Assembly: GCA_963813485.1 (NCBI GenBank)
Contig: CAWEZE010000011.1
Location: 167,298-231,297 of the forward strand
Direction: 5' to 3'
DNA from: DASQUK01 sp963813485
Lineage (GTDB): Bacteria; Actinomycetota; Acidimicrobiia; Acidimicrobiales; VFJN01
Length of the DNA stretch: 64,000 nucleotides
The notes under the pieces were generated by a model that was not told the origin of the DNA, made no database searches, and saw only the letters and a list, made by a program, of their open reading frames with translations. Both the position numbers and the translations under genes were made by a program. Of the stretch, positions 36,042 through 43,811 are shown piece after piece. The number at the start of each line of letters is the position of its first letter. The stretch's first letter is position 1.

Positions 36042-37043
36042 TCAGCCCGCCAACGCCGAGCAGCAGGTGTCCACGATGAGGCGGGTCACGACGTACGGAT
36101 CGCAGTTGGCGTTGGGGCGGCGATCCTCGATGTAGCCCTTCTTGTCCACCTCGACCTGCCATGGGATGCGCACAGAGGCGCCGCGGTCGGACACGCCGAA
36201 GCTGAACTCGTTCCACGGTGCGGTCTCGTGGAGGCCGGTGAGGCGGCGCTGGATGTCGGCGCCGTAGCCGGCGACGTGCTCGGCCGCTTTGGGCTCGAGC
36301 GCCTTGACCGCGGCCAGCACCGCGTCGTAGCTCTCCCGCATCGCGTTGGTCGAGAAGTTGGTGTGGGCGCCCGCGCCGTTCCAGTCGCCGGGGACCGGCT
36401 TGGGGTCGAGCGTCGCCGCCACGTCGAAGTCCTCGGCCACCCGGTAGAGCAGCCACCGCGCCAGCCACAACTCGTCGGCCACCTGGGGCGGCGCCACCGG
36501 ACCGACCTGGAACTCCCACTGGCCGGGCATGACCTCGGCGTTGATGCCCGAGATGTGCAGGCCGGCGGTCAGGCAGGCGTCGAGGTGGGCCTCGACGATG
36601 TCACGGCCGTACACCTCGTCGGCGCCGACGCCGCAGTAGTAGCCGCCCTGCGGGGCGGGGAACCCCGTCGCCGGGAAGCCGTACGGGCGGCCGCCCTTGA
36701 AGAACGTGTACTCCTGTTCGATCCCGAAGATCGGCTCGTGGTCCTTGAACTTGCTGGCGACCTCGGAACAGGCGGCGCGGGTATTGCTGACGTGCGGGGT
36801 CATGTCGGTGTTGAGCACCTCGCACAGGACCAGCACGTTGTCGCCGCGTCGGATGGGGTCGGGACAGGAGAACACCGGCTGGAGGACGCAGTCGGACTGG
36901 TCGCCCGGGGCCTGGTTGGTGCTGGAGCCGTCGAAGCCCCAGATGGGGAGGTCGGCGGCGTCGGCGACGATCTTGGTCTTCGAGCGCAGCTTGGCCGTCG
37001 GCTCGGTGCCGTCGATCCAGATGTATTCGGCCTTGTAGGGCAT
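36042..37043 (-). CDS. glnII: Glutamine synthetase type II (eukaryote-like)
   Basis: A 333-residue class II synthetase, much shorter than class I. Motifs: KAEYIWIDGTEPTAKLRSKT, LPIWGFDGSSTNQAPG, GIEQEYTFFK, PQGGYYCGVGAD, GINAEVMPGQWEFQVGP, GDWNGAGAHTNFSTNAMRE and DRGASVRIP. Class II enzymes are octameric or decameric and not adenylylated. In bacteria they occur in rhizobia, Streptomyces, Frankia and relatives. ATG 37043 is preceded by GGAGG 12 bases upstream, a rather long spacing. The frame continues to 37571 only as a shadow. Confidence 0.95.
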   Translation of the reverse strand: MPYKAEYIWIDGTEPTAKLRSKTKIVADAADLPIWGFDGSSTNQAPGDQSDCVLQPVFSCPDPIRRGDNVLVLCEVLNTDMTPHVSNTRAACSEVASKFKDHEPIFGIEQEYTFFKGGRPYGFPATGFPAPQGGYYCGVGADEVYGRDIVEAHLDACLTAGLHISGINAEVMPGQWEFQVGPVAPPQVADELWLARWLLYRVAEDFDVAATLDPKPVPGDWNGAGAHTNFSTNAMRESYDAVLAAVKALEPKAAEHVAGYGADIQRRLTGLHETAPWNEFSFGVSDRGASVRIPWQVEVDKKGYIEDRRPNANCDPYVVTRLIVDTCCSALAG

Positions 37044-37152
37044 CGGGGGCTTGTGTCCTCCGGTTCGAACTCGTGTCGCGAGCTTGTACGCGGGTTCACG
37101 TACCGCCGGTCCCGACGCTGCCAGGGGGCCGTTTCCCGGTTGTTGCCCGAAT

Positions 37153-37169
37153 GTGAACGGACTGTGAAC
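37153..37169. promoter_or_regulatory. Directly repeated GTGAAC, possible nitrogen-regulator site
   Basis: GTGAAC occurs at 37153-37158 and 37164-37169, exactly 11 bases apart, and in inverse form (GTTCAC) at about 37094. They lie between the divergent GSII and GSI-alpha genes. GlnR boxes of actinobacteria are also direct half-sites on an 11-base period, but the known half-site sequence differs, so assignment is tentative. Confidence 0.4.
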
Positions 37170-37221
37170 CGGGATATCCGCAGCTTGCGGCTCTCGCTGT
37201 CGTACCCGCAGGATTCTCGGT

Positions 37222-38565
37222 ATGGACAGCACCGAACGCCAGCGTGAGTACGTGCTCCGTACGGTCGAGGAGCGTGGCGTCCGCATGATCCGGCTGTGGT
37301 TCACCGACGTCTTGGGCCAGCTCAAGTCGTTCGCCATCTCACCCGTCGAGCTCGAGGGGGCGTTCGACGAGGGCATGCGATTCGACGGTTCGTCGATCGA
37401 CGGCTTCAGCCGGGTGCAGGAGTCCGACGTGCTCGCCAAGCCCGATCCCAACAGCTTCGAGCTCCTGCCCTGGGCCGAGGGGCTGGGCACCTCGGCCCGC
37501 ATGTTCTGCGACATCGTCAACCTCGACGGCACGGCATTCGAGGGCGATCCCCGGCAGGTGCTGCGCCGCAACCTCGACGCCGCCCGCGATCGGGGCTTCA
37601 GCTTCTACGCCGCCCCCGAGATGGAGTTCTTCTACTTCGCCGACGGCGATCCCTCCCGGGCACCCAAGCCACTCGACCAGGCGTCCTACTTCGACCTCAC
37701 GACCGCCGACGTCGCCACCGACCTGCGCCAGCGCACCATCCACACGCTCGAGGCGATGGGGATCCCGGTCGAGTACAGCCACCACGAGGACGCTCCCAGC
37801 CAGCACGAGATCGACCTGCGCTACACCGACGCGCTCACGATGGCCGACAACGTGATGACCTTCCGGCTGGTGGTGAAGGAGGTGGCGCTCGAGGCCGGGG
37901 TGCACGCCACGTTCATGCCCAAGCCCCTCGCCGGCGTGCAGGGCTCGGGGATGCACACCCACTTCTCGCTGTTCGAGGGCGACACCAACGCCTTCTACGA
38001 CGCGGGGGACGAGCGCAACCTGTCCAAGGTGGGCCGGGGCTTCATCGCCGGCCTGCTCGCCCATGCCAAGGAGATCACGGCGGTCACCAACCAGTGGGTC
38101 AACTCCTACAAGCGGCTGGTGGTCGGCTACGAGGCGCCGATCTACACGTCCTGGGCCCGCAACAACCGCTCGGTAATCGTCAACCTGCCGCCCATCAAGC
38201 GGGGCAAGAGCGAGAGCACTCGCCTCGAGTACCGGGCGCCCGACGCAGCCTGCAATCCCTATCTCGCCTTCGCCGTGATCCTGGCCGCCGGGCTCAAGGG
38301 CGTCGAGGAGAGCTATGTGCTCCCGCGCGAGACCGCGGCGAACCTCTACGAGCTCACCGCCGAGGAGCTCCTGGCCGAGGACATCGACACCGTGCCGCAG
38401 TCGCTGTCCGATGCGCTCGACGCCATGGAACGCTCGGAGCTGGTGGCCGAGGCGCTCGGGGAGCATGTGTTCGAATGGTTCATCCGCAACAAGCGCAAGG
38501 AATGGATGGACTACAAGACCCAGGTCACGCAGTTCGAGCTCGACCGCTATCTCACGCGGCTGTGA
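37222..38565 (+). CDS. Glutamine synthetase type I (short GSI-alpha, GlnA2-like)
   Basis: A 447-residue class I synthetase that resembles actinobacterial GlnA2 in length and in lacking the 25-residue insertion. Motifs: MRFDGSSIDGFSRVQESDVL, YAAPEMEFFYFAD, SQHEIDLRYTDAL, GSGMHTHFSLFEGD, NNRSVIVNLPP and ANLYELTAEE. The equivalent Tyr is kept (NLYEL), though the context differs from the strong adenylylation motif of the 34462 gene. ATG 37222 is 7 bases after CAGGAT, so it may be leaderless. It overlaps the glnR-like gene by 4 bases. It could supply general glutamine or act on other amines; paralogues in Streptomyces act on polyamines. Confidence 0.95.
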   Translation: MDSTERQREYVLRTVEERGVRMIRLWFTDVLGQLKSFAISPVELEGAFDEGMRFDGSSIDGFSRVQESDVLAKPDPNSFELLPWAEGLGTSARMFCDIVNLDGTAFEGDPRQVLRRNLDAARDRGFSFYAAPEMEFFYFADGDPSRAPKPLDQASYFDLTTADVATDLRQRTIHTLEAMGIPVEYSHHEDAPSQHEIDLRYTDALTMADNVMTFRLVVKEVALEAGVHATFMPKPLAGVQGSGMHTHFSLFEGDTNAFYDAGDERNLSKVGRGFIAGLLAHAKEITAVTNQWVNSYKRLVVGYEAPIYTSWARNNRSVIVNLPPIKRGKSESTRLEYRAPDAACNPYLAFAVILAAGLKGVEESYVLPRETAANLYELTAEELLAEDIDTVPQSLSDALDAMERSELVAEALGEHVFEWFIRNKRKEWMDYKTQVTQFELDRYLTRL

Positions 38566-39263
38566 GCGTGTCCGGTCCGCCGATGGAGCCGCTGCTGCTC
38601 TACCCCGACCCGGCGCCGCCCGAGCTGGCGCAGGCCCTCGATCTGGCGGGCTATCAGTGGAAGGGCGTCTCCGACGAGCGCTCGGCGGCGCTATCCGAGC
38701 CCGACGCCGGTTGGGCCGGCGGGGTGATCGTCGCAGCCGCCGATCCCGAGGGCGCCTTCGTGCTGTGCCGGGCGCTGCGCAAGCGCGACGTGCCGCTCGA
38801 GCCCCTGCTGCTACTGGTCTCGGGCGGGCAGCTGGCCGACCTGGAGCTGCGCGAGGACCTGTTCGACGACTTCTGCCTGTACCCGTTCCAGCCGCTCGAG
38901 CTCGAGGCCCGGCTCAAGCACTTGTTCTGGCGGACCGGGCGGGGCACCCGGCCCGAGTTGGTCGAGTACGGCCCGCTCGTGCTCAACCTCGAGACGTACC
39001 AGGCGGTGATCGACGGCCACCCGCTCGACCTCACCTACATGGAGTACGAGCTGCTCAAGTTCCTGGCGTCGCATCCCGGTCGGGTGTTCACGCGCGAGAC
39101 GCTGCTGAGCCGCGTGTGGGGCTACGAGTACTACGGCGGCGCCCGCACGGTGGACGTCCACATCCGCCGGCTGCGCGCCAAGCTCGGCGAGGAACACGCC
39201 AGCCTGATCCAGACCGTGCGTTCGGTCGGCTACCGCTTCGGCCAGTCCCGCTGGAGTCTGTGA
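38562..39263 (+). CDS. glnR: GlnR-like OmpR-family winged-helix regulator
   Basis: About 233 residues. The N-terminal receiver-like domain is atypical: at the usual phospho-Asp the sequence is GGVIVAAADPEGAF, with Ala where GlnR has ILID. The C-terminal OmpR-type winged helix is well conserved: GHPLDLTYMEYELLKFLASH, PGRVFTRETLLSRVWGYEYY, GGARTVDVHIRRLRAKLGEE, TVRSVGYRFG. It resembles the GlnR C-terminus of Streptomyces very closely. GTG 38562 overlaps the synthetase stop (GTGA); ATG 38583 would start at MEPLLLYPDP. No histidine kinase is nearby, as for known orphan GlnR. Its position next to three glutamine synthetases supports nitrogen control. Confidence 0.85.
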   Translation: MSVSGPPMEPLLLYPDPAPPELAQALDLAGYQWKGVSDERSAALSEPDAGWAGGVIVAAADPEGAFVLCRALRKRDVPLEPLLLLVSGGQLADLELREDLFDDFCLYPFQPLELEARLKHLFWRTGRGTRPELVEYGPLVLNLETYQAVIDGHPLDLTYMEYELLKFLASHPGRVFTRETLLSRVWGYEYYGGARTVDVHIRRLRAKLGEEHASLIQTVRSVGYRFGQSRWSL

Positions 39264-39271
39264 CCCTCGAG

Positions 39272-39430
39272 CTACTTGTTGAGGGCGATCAGCTCGCTGC
39301 CCTCGTTGCGGATGTCGGCGTCCTCCTTGAGGGACCAGCCGAGCAGCGCCGCCACCACGGCGCCCGACATGCACACCGCGACCGGGATCACGACGACGAG
39401 GACGATGGCCATGAGGACGGCGCCGGCCAT
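39272..39430 (-). CDS. 52-residue membrane protein
   Basis: Starts MAGAVLMAIVLVVVIPVAVC and has one or two tight hydrophobic helices followed by an acidic tail (WSLKEDADIRNEGSELIALN). ATG 39430 has GGAGGAGG 9-10 bases upstream and lies 4 bases behind the RidA stop, so it is the second gene of that operon. Small proteins of this pattern are common in actinobacteria; no function known. Confidence 0.65.
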   Translation of the reverse strand: MAGAVLMAIVLVVVIPVAVCMSGAVVAALLGWSLKEDADIRNEGSELIALNK

Positions 39431-39434
39431 GCGG

Positions 39435-39797
39435 TCATCCTCCTCCCACGTGGGCCCACGCCTCCACCTCGACCAGGGCTCCCAGCGGTAGCTCGGCCAC
39501 GCCGATCGCCGACCGGGCGGGCCGGTGGTCGCCAAAGCAGTCGATGTAGACCTCGTTCATCGCCGCGTAGTCGCTCATGTGACGGAGGAACACGGTCGTC
39601 TTGACGACATCGGCGAGGCCGGCACCCTGGCTGGCGAGCTGGGTCTCGAGGTTGGCGATGGCCTGGCGGAGCTCGGCGGCCGTTCCCCCCATGACGATCT
39701 GGCCGTCCGCCAACCCCACCTGTCCCGACACGACAAGCCATTCCCCGGCTCGCACGATGGGCGTATAGGGACCGACCGGCTTGGCAGGCTCGCTCAT
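39435..39797 (-). CDS. RidA/YjgF family enamine/imine deaminase
   Basis: A 120-residue trimeric protein that hydrolyses reactive enamines from amino-acid metabolism. Hallmarks: VGPYTPIVRAGEWLVVSGQV, TVFLRHMSDYAAMNEVY, and RPARSAIGVAELPLGALVEV with the catalytic Arg. ATG 39797; GGGAAG upstream. It lies just after the glnR gene on the opposite strand. Confidence 0.92.
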   Translation of the reverse strand: MSEPAKPVGPYTPIVRAGEWLVVSGQVGLADGQIVMGGTAAELRQAIANLETQLASQGAGLADVVKTTVFLRHMSDYAAMNEVYIDCFGDHRPARSAIGVAELPLGALVEVEAWAHVGGG

Positions 39798-39923
39798 TGC
39801 TTCCCGCTCTTGCGGCGTCGCAGCGAGCTCGGGCCTCGCTCTCGACCTTCGGGACGCTCGCTCATGGCGCTGGACGCTAGTGCCCCGGTTCGGCTCGCGG
39901 CGGTTTGCGCCGACCGCGGGCCG

Positions 39924-41564
39924 TCAGCCACGGAGGCGGTGGCCGGTGGGCCAGGCCGGGGGGCAGCCCTGCGCCAACCAGGCGGCGGCGGCTACCGCGG
40001 CGAAGGCGGCGTCGGAGCCGTTGACGGGGGGATCGTCGGACGGCTCGACCGTCACGTCGATAGGCGGCGTGTCGACTGCCCGCAGTACGCCGAAGCTGCG
40101 GATCGTCAGGTCGTGGACCCGGCCGGCCTCGTCCACTGCCACCCCCTCGCTGCACACCCAGCCGAGCGCCATGTGCGCGGCCCCCACGCAGTACGACCGC
40201 AGCGCGACCTCGTCGAGCGGATCGCCGCAGCTCACGACCACGGCGACCCGGGGCTCCGAGCCGAGTACGACGTCGGCGCGGGCGACGGCGCCGTCCGGCG
40301 ACCTGACGCCGACATGGGCCTGGTCGCCCGCCCGTCGGGCCTCGAGGACGCCGGCCACTTGTGCGTCGGCGTCGACGCGAAGGCCGACGGCTGCGAGGAG
40401 GACCAGCGCCTCCGCCCATCCGGCGGCCCGCGGCGTCGACGACGTCGGCGGGCCCGGGACGTCGACCTGCTCGACGACCAGGCCGGGCGCAACCGAGGCG
40501 ATCGCGTCGGCGACCCCGTTGGTCCGCGCCACCCGGATGGCGCCCGACCCGTCGGCGCGCATGCCGGCAGCGACGGGTGGCCGCTTGGCGCCCAGGCGGA
40601 CGGCGTCCTCCCGGGCGAGGAGTACCCGCACCGGGCGGCCGTGCCGATCGGCCAGCTCGCGGGCCGCGCCCGTGACTACCGTCGCCCGCTTCCCGCCGAA
40701 CGCACCCCCGTTGGCCAGCGGCGACGCGGGCTCGCCGGCGGGGACGCACCACGAGGCGTCGAGCTCGAGGTAGGCGGGCTCCACCCAGGTGGTGCACAGG
40801 GTGACGTCCCAGTCGCCGGGCGGCGGCACGAGGGGGTGGTGCAACTCCGCGGTCGTGCGCCGGCCCTGCACCTTGCCGGCGGTCGCCCTGGCCTCGGCGA
40901 CCGATTCGCCCACGGCCCAGCCGCCGGCACCGTCGGGCACGGCCACGAGGGCGTCGGCCGGAGCGGTGTCGTCGGCGAACCCCCCGTGGCCGAGGGGCAC
41001 CTCGGGATCGACCCGCTGCGGCGCCCGTCCCTCGATGCTGGCACGGCGACCGGCGGCTTCGAGGTCCCGGCTCGGCGGACCCGTCGGCGGGCGTTCCGGC
41101 TCGCCGTACGCCGACCAGGCGTCGAGGATCGTGCGCCACCCGGTGCAGCGGCACAGATGGGCGAGCAGCGCCTGCTCGACCGCGGGGTGGTCGTCGGGGG
41201 CCGTGCCTTTGGCGCGCAGCCCCGAGAGCCGCATCACGATGCCCGTCGTGCAGAAGCCGCACTGGCTGGCGCCGGTGGCGCAGAACGCCTCGCCCCATGC
41301 CGCCCGCTCGGCGGGATCGAGGCCGTCCAGCGTGGTGATGGACCGCCCCCGCACGCGCCGGGCCGGCGTCACGCACGCCACCCGGGGCTGCCCGTCGACG
41401 AGCACCGTGCAGCAGCCGCACTGACCCTGCGGGCTGCACCCGTCCTTCAGCGTGCGGACGCCCAGCCGCTCCCGCAGGGCGTCGAGCAGGCTGCCGCCGT
41501 CGTCGGGCACCTCGACGTCTCGCCCGTCGACGACGAGGCGCACGGGAGGTGAGGGTCCGGGCAT
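39924..41564 (-). CDS. Fusion of [2Fe-2S] protein and truncated molybdopterin-binding xanthine dehydrogenase-like domain
   Basis: A 546-residue protein. Residues 1-170 are a complete xanthine-dehydrogenase-type small subunit: plant-ferredoxin cluster (CSPQGQCGCCTVLVDGQPRV) and the second cluster (SQCGFCTTGIVM, AHLCRCTGWRTI). After a linker comes a region like the large subunit but only about 350 residues against the usual 700-800. It keeps GKVQGRRTTAELHHPLVPPP and GGAFGGKR, a recognisable Mo-cofactor loop, but most other cofactor segments are missing. ATG 41564 is 7 bases after TATCCT. No FAD subunit or Mo-maturation gene is near. Activity is uncertain. It may be a reduced hydroxylase or an electron carrier. 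Confidence 0.78.
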   Translation of the reverse strand: MPGPSPPVRLVVDGRDVEVPDDGGSLLDALRERLGVRTLKDGCSPQGQCGCCTVLVDGQPRVACVTPARRVRGRSITTLDGLDPAERAAWGEAFCATGASQCGFCTTGIVMRLSGLRAKGTAPDDHPAVEQALLAHLCRCTGWRTILDAWSAYGEPERPPTGPPSRDLEAAGRRASIEGRAPQRVDPEVPLGHGGFADDTAPADALVAVPDGAGGWAVGESVAEARATAGKVQGRRTTAELHHPLVPPPGDWDVTLCTTWVEPAYLELDASWCVPAGEPASPLANGGAFGGKRATVVTGAARELADRHGRPVRVLLAREDAVRLGAKRPPVAAGMRADGSGAIRVARTNGVADAIASVAPGLVVEQVDVPGPPTSSTPRAAGWAEALVLLAAVGLRVDADAQVAGVLEARRAGDQAHVGVRSPDGAVARADVVLGSEPRVAVVVSCGDPLDEVALRSYCVGAAHMALGWVCSEGVAVDEAGRVHDLTIRSFGVLRAVDTPPIDVTVEPSDDPPVNGSDAAFAAVAAAAWLAQGCPPAWPTGHRLRG

Positions 41565-41616
41565 GCGGCCGAGGATAAGAGGCGGCGCACGCGGTGCCCT
41601 CCCTTCGGCGCTCGGA

Positions 41617-43146
41617 TCAGCCGGCGTCCCCCATGGCGTAGAAGCGCCCGGCGCGGGTGCCGACGAAGATCCGGCCGTTCCACACGGCGGGTGTCGACTC
41701 GATGCAGCCCTCCAGCGTGACGTTCCACAGCTCCTGCGGCGCCACGCTCGTGTCCGAAACGTCGTAGCCGTGGAGCACACCGCTGCAGTCGCCCTGGATG
41801 AGCACGTCGTCGACGATCACCGCCGACTGCCAGGTGGGCGGCGGCAACTCGAACTGCCAGCGCACCTCGCCGGTCTCGCGGTCCACGCCATGGACGGTGC
41901 CCCCGTCGGAGGCGGCGATCACGATGTCCTTGTGCAGGGCCGGTGTGGTCCAGAAGCCGCGGGGGTCCTTGACCGACCACACCAGCGGGTTGTCGGGCCG
42001 GCGTGGGTCGAGCTTGAGGAGCTGGCCGACCTCGGCCGCGCGACTGTTGCCCCGTTCGTTCTCGACTCCGACGTAGAGGAACCCCTGGTCGTCGACCACG
42101 ACCGAGGCGTCTACGTCGTCGCCGGTCCAGTAGCGCAGCACCCGGTTCGGCTGACGGCCGTCGGCGATGCCGGAGACGTCCCATCCCTGGACCAGCCCGC
42201 CAGAGTTGGCGAAGTAGATCACGCCGTCGTGGTAGGCGACCGAGTTCTCGATCGAGACGTCCTGCTGGCGGGTGTTGAGCGCGTTGAGCAGCTCGTCGTC
42301 CCAGCCCGGGGTGTTGAAGACCAGCTCGGGCGCCACCTGCACCAGGCCGTCGTCGCCGGTGGTGCGGTTGAGCTTGACGATGTGGAACTGCGAGTTCTCT
42401 CCGCCCTCGTAGAGGTAGTCGCCGAGCACCAGCGGAGAGCCGTCCCAGTCGTCGTTCCACAGGGTGGGGGAGACGGCCTCTGCGTCGAGGGTCCACAGCT
42501 CGGTGGGCTGCGGGCGGTCGATGGCGATGACGTGGAGCTTGTTGTCACGGCTACCCGAGTAGACGAGGGGCAGTCCCTCCCCGTCGATGGACACCGAGCC
42601 CTTGATGATGTCGCCCGTGGGGAAGGGCGGGAGGATGTCCTGACCCGTCTCGAAGTCGACGAAGTGGATGTTGCGGTCGTAGGCGCCGAACACCACCCAC
42701 GTGCGGCCGTCACGCTCGAACACCGAGGGCTGACCGGTCCAGCCGGTGCCGCACCACACCTTGGTCTCGCTCCCCACCGACGACTCGGCGCACATGCCGC
42801 CGCTCTGGCCCGGATAGCTCCACAGCACCTCGGGACGCTCGGGGACCGGGCCCTCGCCGTAGTAGCTCCGGCTCGGGCCGCCGCGGAAGGTCAGGAGCCC
42901 GGGTGCCTCGAACCCGGAGGCCGGTGCGGCCTGCTCGGGGGTGGTCGTGGTAGCCCCCCCGGTCTCCGCGTCGGTGGAGTCCGGGGACTCGTCGGCGCCG
43001 GCGTCGCTCGGCTGGTCGGCCGTCTCGCCGTCGTCGTCTGAGGTCGCGCGCTGCACGGCGAAGGCCGCCCCGGCGAGCAGCAGGCAGACGGCGACCAGGG
43101 CGAACAGACGGCGCCTGTCGTGGCGCGGGGCGAGGTGGGCCGGCAA
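41617..43146 (-). CDS. Membrane-anchored PQQ-type beta-propeller protein
   Basis: A 509-residue protein. Signal-anchor RRLFALVAVCLLLAGAAFAV is followed by a Thr/Asp-rich linker and a beta-propeller with repeated PQQ/BamB-like blades: LVYSGSRDNKLHVIAIDRPQ, VYYxG-type blade GVIYFANSGGLVQGWDVSG, DIVIAASDGGTVHGVDRETG, RIFVGTRAGRFYAMGDAG. The catalytic residues of true PQQ dehydrogenases are not seen, so a scaffold or binding role is likelier. The start is TTG 43146, the only start codon in frame before the signal, so it is uncertain. The gene ends 53 bases before the preceding XDH-like gene start. Confidence 0.75.
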   Translation of the reverse strand: MPAHLAPRHDRRRLFALVAVCLLLAGAAFAVQRATSDDDGETADQPSDAGADESPDSTDAETGGATTTTPEQAAPASGFEAPGLLTFRGGPSRSYYGEGPVPERPEVLWSYPGQSGGMCAESSVGSETKVWCGTGWTGQPSVFERDGRTWVVFGAYDRNIHFVDFETGQDILPPFPTGDIIKGSVSIDGEGLPLVYSGSRDNKLHVIAIDRPQPTELWTLDAEAVSPTLWNDDWDGSPLVLGDYLYEGGENSQFHIVKLNRTTGDDGLVQVAPELVFNTPGWDDELLNALNTRQQDVSIENSVAYHDGVIYFANSGGLVQGWDVSGIADGRQPNRVLRYWTGDDVDASVVVDDQGFLYVGVENERGNSRAAEVGQLLKLDPRRPDNPLVWSVKDPRGFWTTPALHKDIVIAASDGGTVHGVDRETGEVRWQFELPPPTWQSAVIVDDVLIQGDCSGVLHGYDVSDTSVAPQELWNVTLEGCIESTPAVWNGRIFVGTRAGRFYAMGDAG

Positions 43147-43220
43147 CTGCGGTCGAACGGCGACGCGGGGGTGGCCGGCCGATCGGCGCCGTCAGGCGTT
43201 GACCGGGCGGGCGGTCGCCG

Positions 43221-43346
43221 TCAGGAGGCGTCGTCGTAGCCGTGCCTGTCCTCGTCGTACGACGCGTAGCGGTCGAAGGGGTCGGGCCGTCGGTCGGGAC
43301 CTGAAGACTTCCCAGTCGGCCGCCGACCTCGTCCCCCCGGACTCAT
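43221..43346 (-). CDS. 41-residue Arg/Asp/Tyr-rich small ORF
   Basis: Begins MSPGGRGRRPTGKSSGPDRR and ends in an acidic Tyr-rich part (FDRYASYDEDRHGYDDAS). GGGGG lies about 8 bases before ATG 43346. It is between the erpA-like gene and the propeller gene on the same strand. The clean charge pattern suggests a real peptide, but I know no family. Confidence 0.4.
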   Translation of the reverse strand: MSPGGRGRRPTGKSSGPDRRPDPFDRYASYDEDRHGYDDAS

Positions 43347-43394
43347 TAGTTGGCCCCCAGCCTCTGATCGCGCCCGGCTCGCTGCCCCGGGCTT

Positions 43395-43715
43395 CTAGCT
43401 GAAGCTCTGGCCGCAGCCGCAGGTGCGCTGCGCATTGGGGTTGTCGATGGCGAAACCCGCGCCCTGGAGCCCGTCCTTGTAGTCGAGGGTGGCGCCCTCG
43501 AGGAGCATCGCACTCGAGGAGTCGACCACGACCCTGACGCCCGAGTAGTCGACCGTCTGGTCGTCGTCGGCCACGTCGGTGTCGAAGAACATCTCGTAGC
43601 TGAAGCCCGAGCAGCCGCCGGGGCGCACGGCAACACGCAACGCCAGGTCGGTCACGCCCTCGGCGTCCATGAGCGAGCGGACCTTTTCGGTTGCAGTGTC
43701 GGTGAGGACGATCAC
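43395..43715 (-). CDS. erpA: HesB/IscA-type iron-sulfur insertion protein (ErpA-like)
   Basis: A 106-residue A-type carrier that hands Fe-S clusters to target proteins. The three conserved cysteines are present: GGCSGF near residue 35 and CGCG near 101. GTG 43715 has AGGAGG 8 bases upstream. It lies downstream of a SufR-like regulator on the same strand, with Mrp divergent from that regulator, so three Fe-S genes cluster. A very short leader frame (11 codons) ends directly before the GTG; its role is unclear. Confidence 0.93.
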   Translation of the reverse strand: MIVLTDTATEKVRSLMDAEGVTDLALRVAVRPGGCSGFSYEMFFDTDVADDDQTVDYSGVRVVVDSSSAMLLEGATLDYKDGLQGAGFAIDNPNAQRTCGCGQSFS

Positions 43716-43811
43716 GTCAGGAGCCTCCTCGGGTTCCTATATCAGAGGTCATGGTATCGGCGCCCACGGACAGGTTGCGAACACCCATCTGAGCGGGCCG
43801 GTTGTCAACCC

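Noticed and set aside
43716..43752. An 11-codon leader frame directly before the erpA-like GTG
   Set aside because: Too short to support from sequence alone; the SD of the next gene lies within it, which could be chance.
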